A DNA stretch of 64,000 nt, taken from assembly GCF_010015445.1 (NCBI RefSeq), contig NC_053114.1:27847079-27911078 (forward strand). The letters run 5' to 3'. The position numbers and the translations under genes were made by a program. Positions 44,502-58,849 of this stretch are shown here, piece by piece (position 1 is the stretch's first letter; every line of letters starts with the position of its first letter). The notes beneath the pieces were generated by a model. It was not told the DNA's origin. It ran no database searches and worked only from the letters and a program-made list of their open reading frames with translations. The stretch comes from Perca fluviatilis. Taxonomy: Eukaryota; Chordata; Actinopteri; Perciformes; Percidae.

Positions 44502-45294
44502 CCTGGATTTCTCAAAGGGGTGAAAATAGGTGTGCAGTATGTGTTAAATGTTGGTTGGTACAATGGCCACTAATGTTTTTTTTTTTTCCAATTATTGTAC
44601 ACAGATCAGTGTAGTTTAGATGTACTTGATATACTGTACATGTTTGAATGTGTAATGCGAATGTGTAAAGGGTTCTACGTTACTTAGAAAATTTGTTGTT
44701 TCACTCTTACGTTTAAGATATTAGTTTCCACTTTAAACAACACATTTTAGATTTTCCCTTCTGCAAGTTAACAGTGCTTCGACATGATGCTTAATCATCC
44801 TCAAACATCTCATGTCACGTCACATGCACCTGGCTCACACTGCGTTCACAAAAAACAGGCTGGTCAGGTTTGTTTACTTGTTGAATATTAAAATGAGCTC
44901 TAATGTACCCTATACGGTCAGCTTGAAGAAATAGTTCAAACATTTTTGGGGAATTACGTTTATTTAGTTGTTTACTGAGAATTAGACAGATCGATACCAC
45001 TCTCTTTACAGTAAATATGGGGCAGCAGCCAGTTAGCATAGTTTAGCATAACTGACCTTGTTTCCAATCTTTATGCTAAACTAAACTAACCATCCTGTGG
45101 GTTCAGCCTCATATTAGTGAGTTGTATCAATGGCATCTTTGGAAACTTTGAGCTCTTCAGCCTACTAGAAAATGTAATTGCTGTTGATGAACAATGTGTG
45201 GCTGCACAACATGCATTTGTAATGACTGAGCTACTGATGGATCAAAGGGACTGGCCACACAGTGTGTCACTACTGTATATGAGATTTGCCATGT

Positions 45295-45300
45295 AATAAA
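45295..45300 (+). terminator. Possible CLEC18 polyadenylation signal
   Basis: AATAAA about 800 nt past the stop codon. Other weaker hexamers may be used; position alone supports this. Confidence 0.3.
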
Positions 45301-45749
45301 CTTTTTTTTTGCTGATGTGGTGGTACATGCCTTTGGCTGCTTTTCTAAACAAAGTATCAGTCCTGAATGTGTTTGTGTGTGTGTCTGCCTGTGAGTGTGT
45401 ACTGTATGTGTAAATCTTCGCCTGAGACGCGACGCTCGCGTAGCTTCCTGCTGTTCTCATGGTGCCCCCTGATAAGCTGGTGCTGCAGAGGGTTTCAGAA
45501 TGGCGCTAGTGGCAGTGGAATTAGCTTCCATTGTCATGATAATGACAGTGATACTCTTGCCCCGTCCAACTCAGACCAGCCATTGTATGGAAACAGGAAT
45601 GCAATTTCTCCTGCAGCGGCAACCGACAATCCTCTATGAGAGTGAAAGGTCCCTAAATGACTCTCCATTCAGATGAGGCTGAGGGGCCAGCAGCCAATTA
45701 AAGTGGGAGCAGCAGAACAGTGCCATCCCAAAGACCTAAGGCTGCTTCT

Positions 45750-48450
<2,701 letters not shown>

Positions 48451-48454
48451 TTAA

Positions 48455-48775
48455 AGGTCCCATGGCATGAAAATTTCACTTTATGAGGTTTTTTTAACAT
48501 TAATATGCATTCCCCCAGCCTGCCTATGTTCCCCCAGTGGCTAGAAATGGCGATAGGTGTAAACCGAGCCCTGGGTATCCTGCTCTGCCTTTGAGAAAAT
48601 GAAAGCTCAGATGGGCCGATCTGGAATCTTGCTCCTTATGAGGTCATAAGGAGCAAGGTTACCTCCCCTTTCTCTGCTTTGCCCGCCCAGAGAATTTGGC
48701 CCACCCATGAAAGAGAGACATCATGGCTTTCAAACGAGCAAAGTGGCAGTTGGTCAAGGCCACACTTGACTTGAG
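48455..48775 (+). mobile_element. TTAA-associated dispersed repeat, left-end fragment
   Basis: Begins immediately after TTAA (48451-48454) with AGGTCCCATGGCATGAAAAT and includes GAAATGGCGATAGGTGTAAA and CTCCTTATGAGGTCATAAGG (an internal palindrome). This is a very common perciform-type repeat. The matching inverted right end is absent, so the copy is truncated. Its superfamily is inferred from the TTAA only. Confidence 0.65.
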
Positions 48776-50073
48776 TTAACTGAAACAGGAGGAAACAAGT
48801 TCAATACACTTTTACAACAAGGAATTACAGCTGCTTATTGGAGCTATATATAACCTTAATGTCACATATTATTTAAAATTATCATGAGCTAAGATTGTGG
48901 AATTATAATATACAGTATGTTACTTTAGAAGCCATTTGATTTCTTATTTTATAAATTATATTCTCAGTGAAGTGTGACACCACCCAACAATCCTCAAACA
49001 AGTTCCACCAACTACAAACATTGCTGCTTCCACTGACAACCAGGAAGCACACAAATAATGATGGCTCCAATGGTTAGCAAATTGCTTACCATTGTTACCC
49101 TGTCAGACATGATGTCCATTTAGAATTGAACAAGCTTTTCTTGCAATTTCCAACAAAAGAACAGATACAAAAGAAAAACAGTGCTGAACAAATGAAACTC
49201 CTGTATTTACATCCTGACTGGCTACAGCAATGCCCCGGCATAAATATGCAGCAGTGAGTTCTTTATACACACTTTATGGTGTCTAGTTCATTCCCTATTA
49301 AAATACATAAAAACACACAGTCTTGTACATTTGCATTTTTCTAATATTTTAATGCCCCTAATCTGTTATTAAAAGGTCACGTCTTATAGCTGGCTGACCA
49401 ACATGAAAGATTCATGGTTCACAGTTCAGTGCTTAAAATGCTTTATAAGACTTAAAAAAGAAAGGAAATTAGAAAAGAAAATGAAATGAATATAACATTT
49501 ACTATCAGAGTCCACACAGACATGTCACATTAACACCAAATAAAACAAACAACAGTTTGCCTTAAAAGACAGCCATCCTGGATCTTTTTTAGCATACATT
49601 TGTCAAGAAAGATCTCCAGCACTAATTCACCCATCACAGTCTCTTTCTAGAGAGCAGTGTGTTTTTACAATCTGCTGCCAACCTTGAAAAGGAAAGCAAT
49701 TTCCTCAAAAATCACAAATATATTTTTTACTCAACCAAATTTGGGGTACTTTCCCCATTAAAGTTTGGCTCGGCAGAGTAGCTTGTTCTCTACAGAAAAT
49801 AATCAGTTTGAGGAAATAGTTAAGACAGCATCCAAAATCACTGGTTATTCCCAATCGTCGATTTCCTTGATCTATGAAACTAACCCAAAGAAACCAAAAG
49901 AGTTTGAGCGCTTTAAGAGAAAGCTCTCTTTCAGAATCCCGCCTTTTTGAAGAAATAGCTTCTGGGAAAAGATTAAGACAACTTTGGTTCAAAATGCATT
50001 GATTTTTAAAGAAGTATGTTCAACCCTTGAAGGTGAACTATGCCAGAGTTTTACTTTTGGCATTTTTGCATTC
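48776..50073. other. Intergenic DNA
   Basis: No gene or repeat boundary was identified. Confidence 0.4.
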
Positions 50074-50077
50074 TTAA

Positions 50078-52079
50078 AGTGCTCATATTATGCTTTTTGG
50101 CTTTTTCCCTTTCCTTTATTGTGTTATATATCCTTTTTGTGCACATTATAGGTTTACTACGGTGGCCGGGAAGTGCAATGCAACATTACAAAGAATGAAA
50201 CACTTTTACATTTTGGAAAACAAATTTACATTTTGGAAAACAAAATAACATTTTAGAAAACAAATTTACATTTTGGAAAACAAAATAACATTTTAGAAAA
50301 CAAATTTACATTTTGGAAAACAAAATAACATTTTAGAAAACAAATTTACATTTTGGAAAACAATAACATTTTAGAAAACAAATTTACATTTTAGAAAACA
50401 AATTAACAAGATGCAAAACACTTTTACCAGTCCCGAAACAAATTTACAAATGACAGATTCTTCACGGAAAGGGAATGTACCACATACCGGAAGTGATGAG
50501 GTGTTGTATACATGTCGCCTTGACTACGGCAGTTATGGATCGAATGCGTCAATAGAGCCGCCATCTTGGAACAGGGGAGGCACTCCCTTATATACTGTCT
50601 ATGGGCCGTCCTTAATGCATCAGCGTCAATGTAGGCAAAGGTCTAACGGAAATAAAATCACTATAAATCGTCAAAATCTCATGCGATGTTCTAGTTTTTT
50701 TAAACAAAAAGACAAAGAGACTAATTAATGTGTTAATACAAAGAATATTTATTATAATCAGTTCACAGATATGAGTACAAACGGAAACTTCACCCTTCTG
50801 AACTAAGAGGTTCTGCTTCAAAGTGAAGTTTAAACAGACTGAAATGTCCAGGCTCACTCCCCCACTAATGATTCAGGCTGTGACAGTCCGCTCCGTTCAG
50901 TCCTGGATCTGATTCTCCCGGGCTTCCCTTCCCTCTAGCGGGCCCAGCAATACGGCCTGGGTCTCCAGCTGCGTGGTGTCGGTTTTGGCTCCCAGGAATG
51001 GACAGTGAGCTCCAGGTCCTGCAGCTGCAGACGGACTCAGCTGCCCCCCTGCTGTAGCTTCGATCCGGCCGCGGCTGTCGATACGTTCCCTGTTTTTCCA
51101 ATGTTTCCGTCAGGTCCGCGTCATATAAAAACTCCAAACACCGACCACACGTAAAGTCACCATAAACTTCATTCACGCCATATACTCACTCACAACAACA
51201 CATATTGACTGCGCTCACCAACAACACCTCATCACTTCCGGTATGTGGTACATTCCCTTTCCGTGAAGAATCTGTCATTTGTAAATTTGTTTCGGGACTG
51301 GTAAAAGTGTTTTGCATCTTGTTAATTTGTTTTCTAAAATGTAAATTTGTTTTCGAAAATGTAAATTAGTTTTCTAAAATGTTATTTTGTTTTCCAAAAT
51401 GTAAATTTGTTTTCTAAAATGTAAATTTGTTTTCGAAAATGTTATTTTGTTTTCCAAAATGTAAATTTGTTTTCTAAAATGTTATTTTGTTTTCAAAAAT
51501 GTAAATTTGTTTTCTAAAATGTTATTTTGTTTTCCAAAATGTAAATTTGTTTTCCAAAATATAAATTTGTTTTCCAAAATGTAAATTTGTCTCAAGCTTT
51601 GTAAAAGTGTTTCATTCTTTGTAATGTTGCATTGCACTTCCTGGCCACCGTAGTTTACAAAAGTGAAAAAACCCAAAGTCCACCCCAAAGGCACTTACCA
51701 TCTCCAACAGAAAACACTGTTCACAAACTGCTCCAAACTGCTCTGTAGTCCAGCCTTTACTACCGTGACGACTGTGCATCACTTTGTAACACACGTTATA
51801 ATGCTCGCCTAGCTGCTAGCATGGCACGCCCTCATACTCTGTTTCTTGTATTACCTAGCTACTGCGCATGTGCCACTCCCAACAAAGATGGAACAGAAGT
51901 GAGACGTCTCCCTCGGTAGCTAAAATGGAGAGCTCAACACACAGGGTGAAAAGAGGAGCTGCAGCAATGTGCAGTGCAACAAAAAGATGGTGTTTTTTGA
52001 AAATTAAACCATGTAAACCTATTCTGATATAACCTCTAAATACAATTATGAACCTGAAAATGAGCATAATATGAGCACT
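50078..52079. mobile_element. TTAA-flanked element (outer), interrupted by a second foldback
   Basis: The left terminus AGTGCTCATATTATGCT and right terminus ...AGCATAATATGAGCACT (one mismatch in context) are inverted. TTAA flanks them at 50074-50077 and 52080-52083. The right portion has the widespread fish words CACTCCCAACAAAGATGGAA and GAGCTCAACACACAGGGTGA. The outer element is split by the 50158-51652 foldback, leaving only about 80 bp on the left side. Confidence 0.85.
50158..51652. mobile_element. Nested foldback element with tandem-repeat arms
   Basis: The left arm begins TACGGTGGCCGGGAAGTGCA and the right arm ends with its inverse. The arms are about 350 and 440 bp. Each has the same outer 45 bp, then a tandem array of ~20-bp units (TACATTTTGGAAAACAAATT alternating with AACATTTTAGAAAACAAAAT), then a shared inner block through CGGAAGTGATGAGGTGTTGT. 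GTTTAC is duplicated at 50152-50157 and 51653-51658, and deleting the insert restores a continuous outer element. The core (50510-51210) is GC-richer and carries a minus-strand 103-codon frame (51176-50865) that I do not recognise. Confidence 0.82.
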
Positions 52080-52393
52080 TTAAGCATTCATGAGCTGTGA
52101 TATATTTCAACATGTGTGTCCTGTCTGCACTACGAGCTTAACCAAACAAATTCCCTTACACAATTTGTTGCAATGCCAATAAAATCAACTACTTAACTAA
52201 TTTAATCATGGCATGAGAGTTAAATATACATTTCTTCATATCTTTGTTTGGAATGATTTATCTAAGAGACAGAGAGGGATGCAATGTGGAAGAGAAGAAA
52301 GCAAGGTCCACAAGCAAGTGGGGAGAAGGGGTTGGAGGGGAACCCACAAAAGGAACATGAAAAAAATGAGGCCCTTCTGATGTCAAGCACTTC

Positions 52394-52395
<2 letters not shown>

Positions 52396-52457
<62 letters not shown>
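52396..52457 (+). repeat. (AT)n microsatellite at Tc1 left flank
   Basis: About 30 AT units abutting the Tc1-like left terminus; shorter TA runs continue on the other side at 53590-53630. Confidence 0.95.
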
Positions 52458-52460
<3 letters not shown>

Positions 52461-53589
52461 TCACCTAAAGGATAATTAGGAACACCTGTTAAATTTCTCG
52501 TTAATGCAATTATCTAATCAACCAATCACATGGCAGCTGCTTCAATGCATTTAGGGGTGTGGTCCAGGTCTAGACAAATCTCCTGAACTCCAAAATGAAT
52601 GTCAGAATGGGAAGAAAGGTGATCTAAGCCACTATGAGCATGGCATGGTTGTTGGTGCCAGACGGGCTGGTTTGAGTATTTCACAATCTGCTCAGTTGCT
52701 GGGATTTTCACACACAGCCATTTCTAGGGTTTACAAAGAATGGTCTGAAAAAGGAAAAACATCCAGTATGCTGCAGTCCTGGGGGGCGAAAATGCCTTGT
52801 TGATGCTAGAGGTCAGAGGAGAATGGGCCGAGTGATTCAAGCTGATAGAAGATCAACTTTGACTCAAATAACCACTCGTTACAACCGAGGTATGCAGCCA
52901 AGCATTTGTGAAGCCACAACACACACAACCTTGAGGCTGATGGGCTACACCAGCAGAAAACCCCACCAGGTACCACTCGTCTCCACTAAAAATAGGAAAA
53001 TGAGGCTACAATTTGCACGAGCTCACCAAAATTGAACAGTTGAAGACTGGAAAAATGTTGCCTGGTCTGATGAGTCTCGATTTCTGTTGAGACATTCAGA
53101 TGGTAGAGTCAGAATTTGGCAGAATGAGAACATGGATCCGTCATGCCTTGTTACCACTGGGCAGGCTGATGGTGGTGGTGTAATGGTGTGGGGGATGTTT
53201 TCTTGGCACACTTTAGGCCCCTTAGTACCAAGTGGGCATTGTTTAAATGCCACAGCCTACCTGAGCGTTGTTTCTGACCATGTCCATCCCTTTATGACCA
53301 CCATGTACCCATCCTCTGATGGCTACTTCCAGCAGGATAATGCACCATGTCACAAGCTCGTATCATTTCAAATTGGTTTCTTGAACATGACAATGAGTTC
53401 ACTGTACTGAAATGGCCCCCACAGTCACCAGATCTCAACACAATAGAACATCTTTGGGATGTTGTGGAATGGGAGCTCCGAGCCCTGGATGTGCATCCCA
53501 CAAATCCCCAAAATTAAGGCATTTCTGAAGGCGAAAGGGAGTCAAACACAGTATTAGTATGGTGTTCCTAATAATCCTTTAGGTGAGTG
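52458..53589 (+). mobile_element. Tc1/mariner element, full span, inactive
   Basis: The termini are CACTCACCTAAAGGATAATT and, inverted at the right, CACTCACCTAAAGGATTATT, sharing AGGAACACC. The transposase is on the plus strand. The helix-turn-helix part has YEHGMVVGARRAGLSISQSA, LLGFSHTAISRVYKEWSEKG and TTRYNRGMQPSICEATTH. The catalytic part has WSDESRFLLRHSDGRVRIW, GGGVMVWGMFSWHTLGPLVP, YFQQDNAPCHK and IEHLWDVVEW, so the three acidic residues are traceable. Stops, frame changes (for example after FARAHQN at 53035) and a shortened C-terminus make it inactive. It is inserted in a TA microsatellite. Confidence 0.9.
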
Positions 53590-53629
53590 TGTATATATAT
53601 ATATGTGTATATATATATATACATACATA

Positions 53630-53890
53630 TACACTACCGGTCAAAAGTTTGGGGTCACTTAGAAATTTTCATTCCACTCCATTGTAGACAGAATACCAGC
53701 TGAGATCAGTTGCATTGTTTTTTTAACCAGGGCAGCAGTTTTCAGATTACATTACGTGCTTACACAATTGCAAAAGGGTTCTCCAATGTTTTCTCAGTTA
53801 GCCTTTTAAAATTATATCAGATTAGTAAACAGGATGTGCCTTTGGAACATTGGATGAATGGTTGCTGATAATGGGCAATGTAGATACTAC
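53630..53890 (+). mobile_element. Tc1-like element, 5' fragment
   Basis: Starts CACTACCGGTCAAAAGTTTG followed by GGGTCACTTAGAAATTTTC, a classic Tc1-like terminus. It also has TTGGAACATTGGATGAATGG and GTTGCTGATAATGGGCAATG. No transposase and no right terminus remain. It lies 40 bp from the end of the previous element. Confidence 0.75.
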
Positions 53891-54483
53891 GTGGAGAAAA
53901 GCAGTGGAAGTGCGTGACATCAGAAGGGCCTCCGTCATCATCCTCCAACGAGAAGGATCCTAACAGCGAGAGGAGAGGAAGAATTTCTGAGTGGAACATC
54001 TTGAGAAGGCTGCTGATAAATGAATAAATACAGAGTTGAGAGAGGAGAGGGCTTCTCAAGGATGCCATATCTTAATTGAAAATGACAGCTTCAATTAAAA
54101 ATGTAATCATTCTGTCCGTTTTTTAATTAAAAGCGAAACGACTGATAGTTTTGACTCATTAACTTCAAGGAGTGATGCAGTCTGACAGAGTGGGGGAAGT
54201 GTGTCATTTGCTGAATGGAGAAGGAGCGAAGGATAAAGAGGACTGATGCGTCGGGTGAGGATAATCTGCTACAATTACTTCATATGAGAGAGACAGAGCT
54301 TGGTCAGTGGAAGAGTGGTTAAATGATAATAACCAGGAAGCAGTGAGCGACTACGCAGTATTGTCATGAAGGTTGTAAGGCCTGACAAAAAGCAGAACGC
54401 TCACAGCAGTAACTGACAATTATTCTTTTTTAAAAGAGCAGTATCTTCATCATTACTGCTTTTCTGAACAGCATGCACGCGGA

Positions 54484-54590
<107 letters not shown>

Positions 54591-54904
54591 GACGCTCATT
54601 ACCTGAGTCACACATGTGATGCGTCATCAGGAGGAGGTCATTCAAGGTCCAACCCACCTGTTGAGAGGTTGTTGCTCTGTGTGAAGACAACTTGTCAGGC
54701 GAGTATAACTTTAGATTTGGCAATCCATTTATTCACAGTTCTTACACATGCTCACTGTAATGTTCCACTACCAGTCAGGGACAAGTGTAAAGTTCCTGCA
54801 TTCTCGCAATGCCTCACAGAAAACTTCTCTTACTGTTACTTGTGCTCTTACTCAGCAGCCCCGGTAACAACAACAGACATTATGTCACCAGCAGACACGA
54901 CCTG

Positions 54905-55190
54905 CTTGGACCAGGTGAGAGGGGTGAGGAGGTTGGCATCAGCAGATCTGAGGTAGTACGTAGGATTATGTTGGTGCAGGAGGTCAGAGAGTTAGGAGGG
55001 GACTAGGTCGTGGAAACCTTTGTAGGTGATGAGGAGAGTTTTAAAGGATGTTTTGTTTAGTAAAGGTTTTGAAGGACTGGGGTGATGTGATCTCTGGTGC
55101 GTAAGTGGGTTAGCAGACAGGCAGCTGAGTTTTGAATGTATTGTAGTTTGTTGAGGATTTTGGTGGAGGTTCTGTACAGGATGCTGTTCT
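54905..55190 (-). pseudogene. LINE ORF2 C-terminal fragment
   Basis: The minus-strand translation contains NSILYRTSTKILNKLQYIQN, SAACLLTHLRTRDHITPVLQ and later pieces resembling YLSDLL...LRSSDANLL in shifted frames. This matches the region after the RT domain of fish I/L2-group LINEs. A central piece (the WLPV region) is missing and there are frame breaks. Confidence 0.6.
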
Positions 55191-55199
55191 TCTCGTTTA

Positions 55200-56225
55200 T
55201 TAGCATTTCTTTAAACCAATCACAATCGTCTTGGGCGGTGCTAAGGGCTGAGCGGCGCCCCAGAGCCGCTGCAAAATAGCCTCGGGAAGGAACTTGTTTT
55301 GGTGGAACATGTGTACGTTCAAAGGTTGTTTTAGTCGTGCAACAGAAAACTCAGATTGGACGGATAATCTGGCTGGCTGTCTGGATTTACCCTGCAGAGA
55401 TCTGAGGAGCAGTTAACCATAGTCCTCATAAAACGACCGTAGTTTAAAATTCCAACACAAAGAAAGCGGAAGGTAACGGGACATCCAACAAGAGTGATAT
55501 AAATCATTATTTCTTGTTAAGTCTTGTTGTGTCTGCAGGAACCAGCAGACATCGATCAATCGTCATGAAAAGGTGCGTTATCAGACGCCACGATGATTTT
55601 CAGCCCTAATACAGTATTTCTTTATCACATATAAAAGCAACACACTGATTTCTACTTTGCTCTGTAAAATCTGTAGTTGCAACAGAGAGGAAAACAATAC
55701 GATAAGCAAACTGTGTACTCATACGTAATGGCTTCATATTTAAATTAACTCAACAAAAATAATATTATAGATCCCAGATCAGTGCTAAATTAGAGGCATT
55801 TTTAAATACCGTAAAGTAAATGTGATTCTGCATAATGTGTAAAAACGTTATTCATATAAGGAAGGCTTGCTGACCTTGTTTGCTCTTTTTTTTAAATAAT
55901 AATTTCTACTTCACATAAATTCAGTTATAGACGACCAGTCCTCTGATACTGGACACTGAGCAGCTCCACTGGAGCAACAAAGAAGAGAAGTAAGCAGTTC
56001 TTCACTTTTCCAATAGATGTTACACGTTTTTTTCTAGTATTTTCAACACTTGGATTGACAAAACCTTAGTTGCATCATTAGTAAACCTATTTTTGGACTG
56101 ATCTCAGATACATTAGTCCAAAGACAATGGCTCATTCACCTTTAGTCCTCAAAACTATTTGAGGATATATTATGACAAACCTGCAGATGTGCCTAACATG
56201 ACACATCTAAAAAAAAAATATATAT
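55200..56225. other. Intergenic DNA
   Basis: No supported feature apart from short AT-rich simple sequence near 56210-56230. Confidence 0.4.
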
Positions 56226-56230
56226 ATATA

Positions 56231-57815
56231 TACTACTGGTCAAAAGCTTTAGAACACCCCAATTTATTTTGTTTTTTATTTAAATTTTAGCAGTTCAAGT
56301 CCAATGAATAGCTTGAAATGGTACAAAGGTAAGTGGTGAACTGCCTGATGTTAAAAAAAAGTAAGGTTATCCAAAACTGAAAAATAATGTACATTTCAGT
56401 ATTTTACAAAAAGGTCTTTTTCAGGGAACAAGAAATGGGTAAACAATGTAAAGCTGTTCTGCAACAATGGAGGTTGATCAAGCTTTGAAAGTTGGTGCTA
56501 CCAATTCCCACAGGTGTTCCAACTTGTCTGGATTACTTACAAACCCCTCTGTTTGTAAAAAAGTATTGTTGGAACATATTGTGGTACCATACCCTCGTGA
56601 GCATTATTTGAACAGTATATTGTACTGCAGAAAGTAGTGTGTTGCCTTAAAAATGGCGGGAAAAAGGCAATTAACAATGGAAGAGAGACAGACCATCATA
56701 ACACTTAAGAATGTTGGTCTTTCCTACAGAGAAATTGTGAAGAAAGTCAAGGTGTCAGTGAGTACAGTATTCTTCACCATCAAAAGGCACTTAGAAACTG
56801 GGTGAAACTCTGACAGGAAGAGGTCTGGCAGACCCAAAGCCACAACAGAATCAGAAGACAAGTTTCTGAGAGTGAACAGCTTGTGTGATAGGCAGCTCAC
56901 AGGGCAACAGCTTCAAGCACAGCTTAATAGTGGTCGTAATAAGCAAGTCTCAGTTTCAACTGTAAAGAGAAGACTTCAAGCTGCAGGTTTGATAGGTCGA
57001 GTTGCAGCAAGAAAGCCATTGCTGAGATGTCAGAATAAGAAAAAGAGGCTTGCCTGGGCCAAGAAACACTGCCAATGGACTACTGAAGACTGGAAGAAGG
57101 TGTTATGGACTGATGAATCAAAATTTGAAATCTTCAGTTCATCACCAGGATTTTTGTACGCCGCCGAGTAGGCGAAAGGATGGTTCCTAAGTGCGTGACA
57201 TTAACTGTCAAACATGGAGGAGGAACCGTGATGGTCTGGGGCTGTTTAGCTGGATCCAGGGTTGGTGATTTGTACAGTGTGAAAGGCACCCTGAACCAAA
57301 ACGGCTACCACAGCATTTTGCAGTACCCTCTGGTATGCGCCTAGTTGGTCAGGGGTTCATCCTACAGCAAGATAATGACCCAAAACATAAGTCCAAGCTA
57401 TGCCAGAACTACCTTAGCAAAAAAACATGGAGTGGCCAGCACAGTCACCAGACATAAACCCCATTGAGCTGGTTTGGGATGAACTGGACAGAAAAGTGAA
57501 AGCAAAGCAACCTACAAGTGCCACACATTTATGGGAACTTCTGCAACAGAGTTGGGAAGAACTTTCTGAAGAATATTTGATTTCCATTGTAGAAAGAATG
57601 CCATGAGTTATATCTGCCAAAGAGGGCTACTTTGATGAGTCAAAAATTTAGAATACATTTTGGTTTATAAATTGATTCCATGATTTCTTTTTTAACTTAA
57701 ATTGTTCATTTGTTCTGTACTTTCATTTCAGAGTACAAGATAAGATATTGAACTGCATGAATTTCAATAAAAACCTGGAAAAATTGGAGTGTTCTAAAAC
57801 TTTTGACCAGTAGTG
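56231..57815 (+). mobile_element. Tc1/mariner element, nearly full length, inactive
   Basis: The ends ACTACTGGTCAAAAGCTTTA and (inverted) ACTACTGGTCAAAAGTTTTA both continue into GAACAC.CCAATT. The transposase starts at 56654: MAGKRQLTMEERQTIITLKN, then LSYREIVKKVKVSVSTV and the basic GRPKATT segment. The longest clean frame, 56872-57171, holds WTTEDWKKVLWTDESKFEIF. Further pieces in other frames are QQDNDPKHKSK and PDINPIELVWDEL, so the DDE residues are recognisable. An early stop after HLETG, frameshifts and stops after FLYAAE show inactivity. Confidence 0.9.
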
Positions 57816-57980
<165 letters not shown>

Positions 57981-58662
57981 ACAGGCACCAGTGAAGGAGT
58001 TCAGTGATATGTTCTCTTCATGTTGTTTCTTGAATATAAAAAACACCTCCGTTCAGCCAAATACAGTAAGTGCACGTTTTTAATCATCTTATAACTCACT
58101 CGTTTAATTGGTATTTTTTTATGAAATGATGATATATCTTTTCATGTTGTGTTCAGGTTTTTACACATTTTCTATATTGCCTTTTTTTCCTTTTTCTTCA
58201 TCTGTTTCTGTAAGTTTACTTACTTTACTACCACACTGTTTCTTTTCTTCTTAACCAGCAGGAGACATTTGAAGGACTTCCTGCAAATTTCCAGAGCACA
58301 ACAATAACTGCATAACCATATTCCAAGCAGGATGTGATGAATGCATGAATAACACTTTTAGGTTTTTATCAAACAGGAGTTTCGTCTTCTCTCAGTACAG
58401 CAACCTTGTTTACCCTCTGTGCTTCTAGGGGAGGGGAGTGAGTCTGGCCTTCACTTTCTGTACAAATTTCCCCATCCAGATATCACACCATGTTAATCTC
58501 ACAAGCTGCATTTCTTTCTAATTATCAGAGTCCTGCTGCCCACAGATACCCTCTGGTCAGCTTGTCTGTATAGTCCTTTATTTACAATAGCATTTGGAAT
58601 ATTTTGTTCGCATGAATTTAATGTATATGATGCTGAACCCACTCAGACAACAAAATACCACT

Positions 58663-58695
58663 TATACACACACACACACACACACACACAACACA

Positions 58696-58768
<73 letters not shown>
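58663..58768 (+). repeat. (CA)n microsatellite, interrupted
   Basis: CA units with two small interruptions near 58690-58697. A shorter CA run follows at about 58829-58845. Confidence 0.97.
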
Positions 58769-58769
<1 letters not shown>

Positions 58770-58849
58770 TTTAACAATTCAACTCCACTTGAAGGAATAA
58801 TTTACAGGGATATAAGTATTATAGATACACACACACACACACACAGTTT

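Noticed and set aside
54809..55006. 65-codon frame with a leucine-rich start resembling a signal peptide
   Set aside because: Most of it overlaps the LINE fragment on the other strand, and nothing downstream extends it.
57414..57620. Minus-strand 68-codon frame
   Set aside because: It is antisense to the Tc1 transposase C-terminus.
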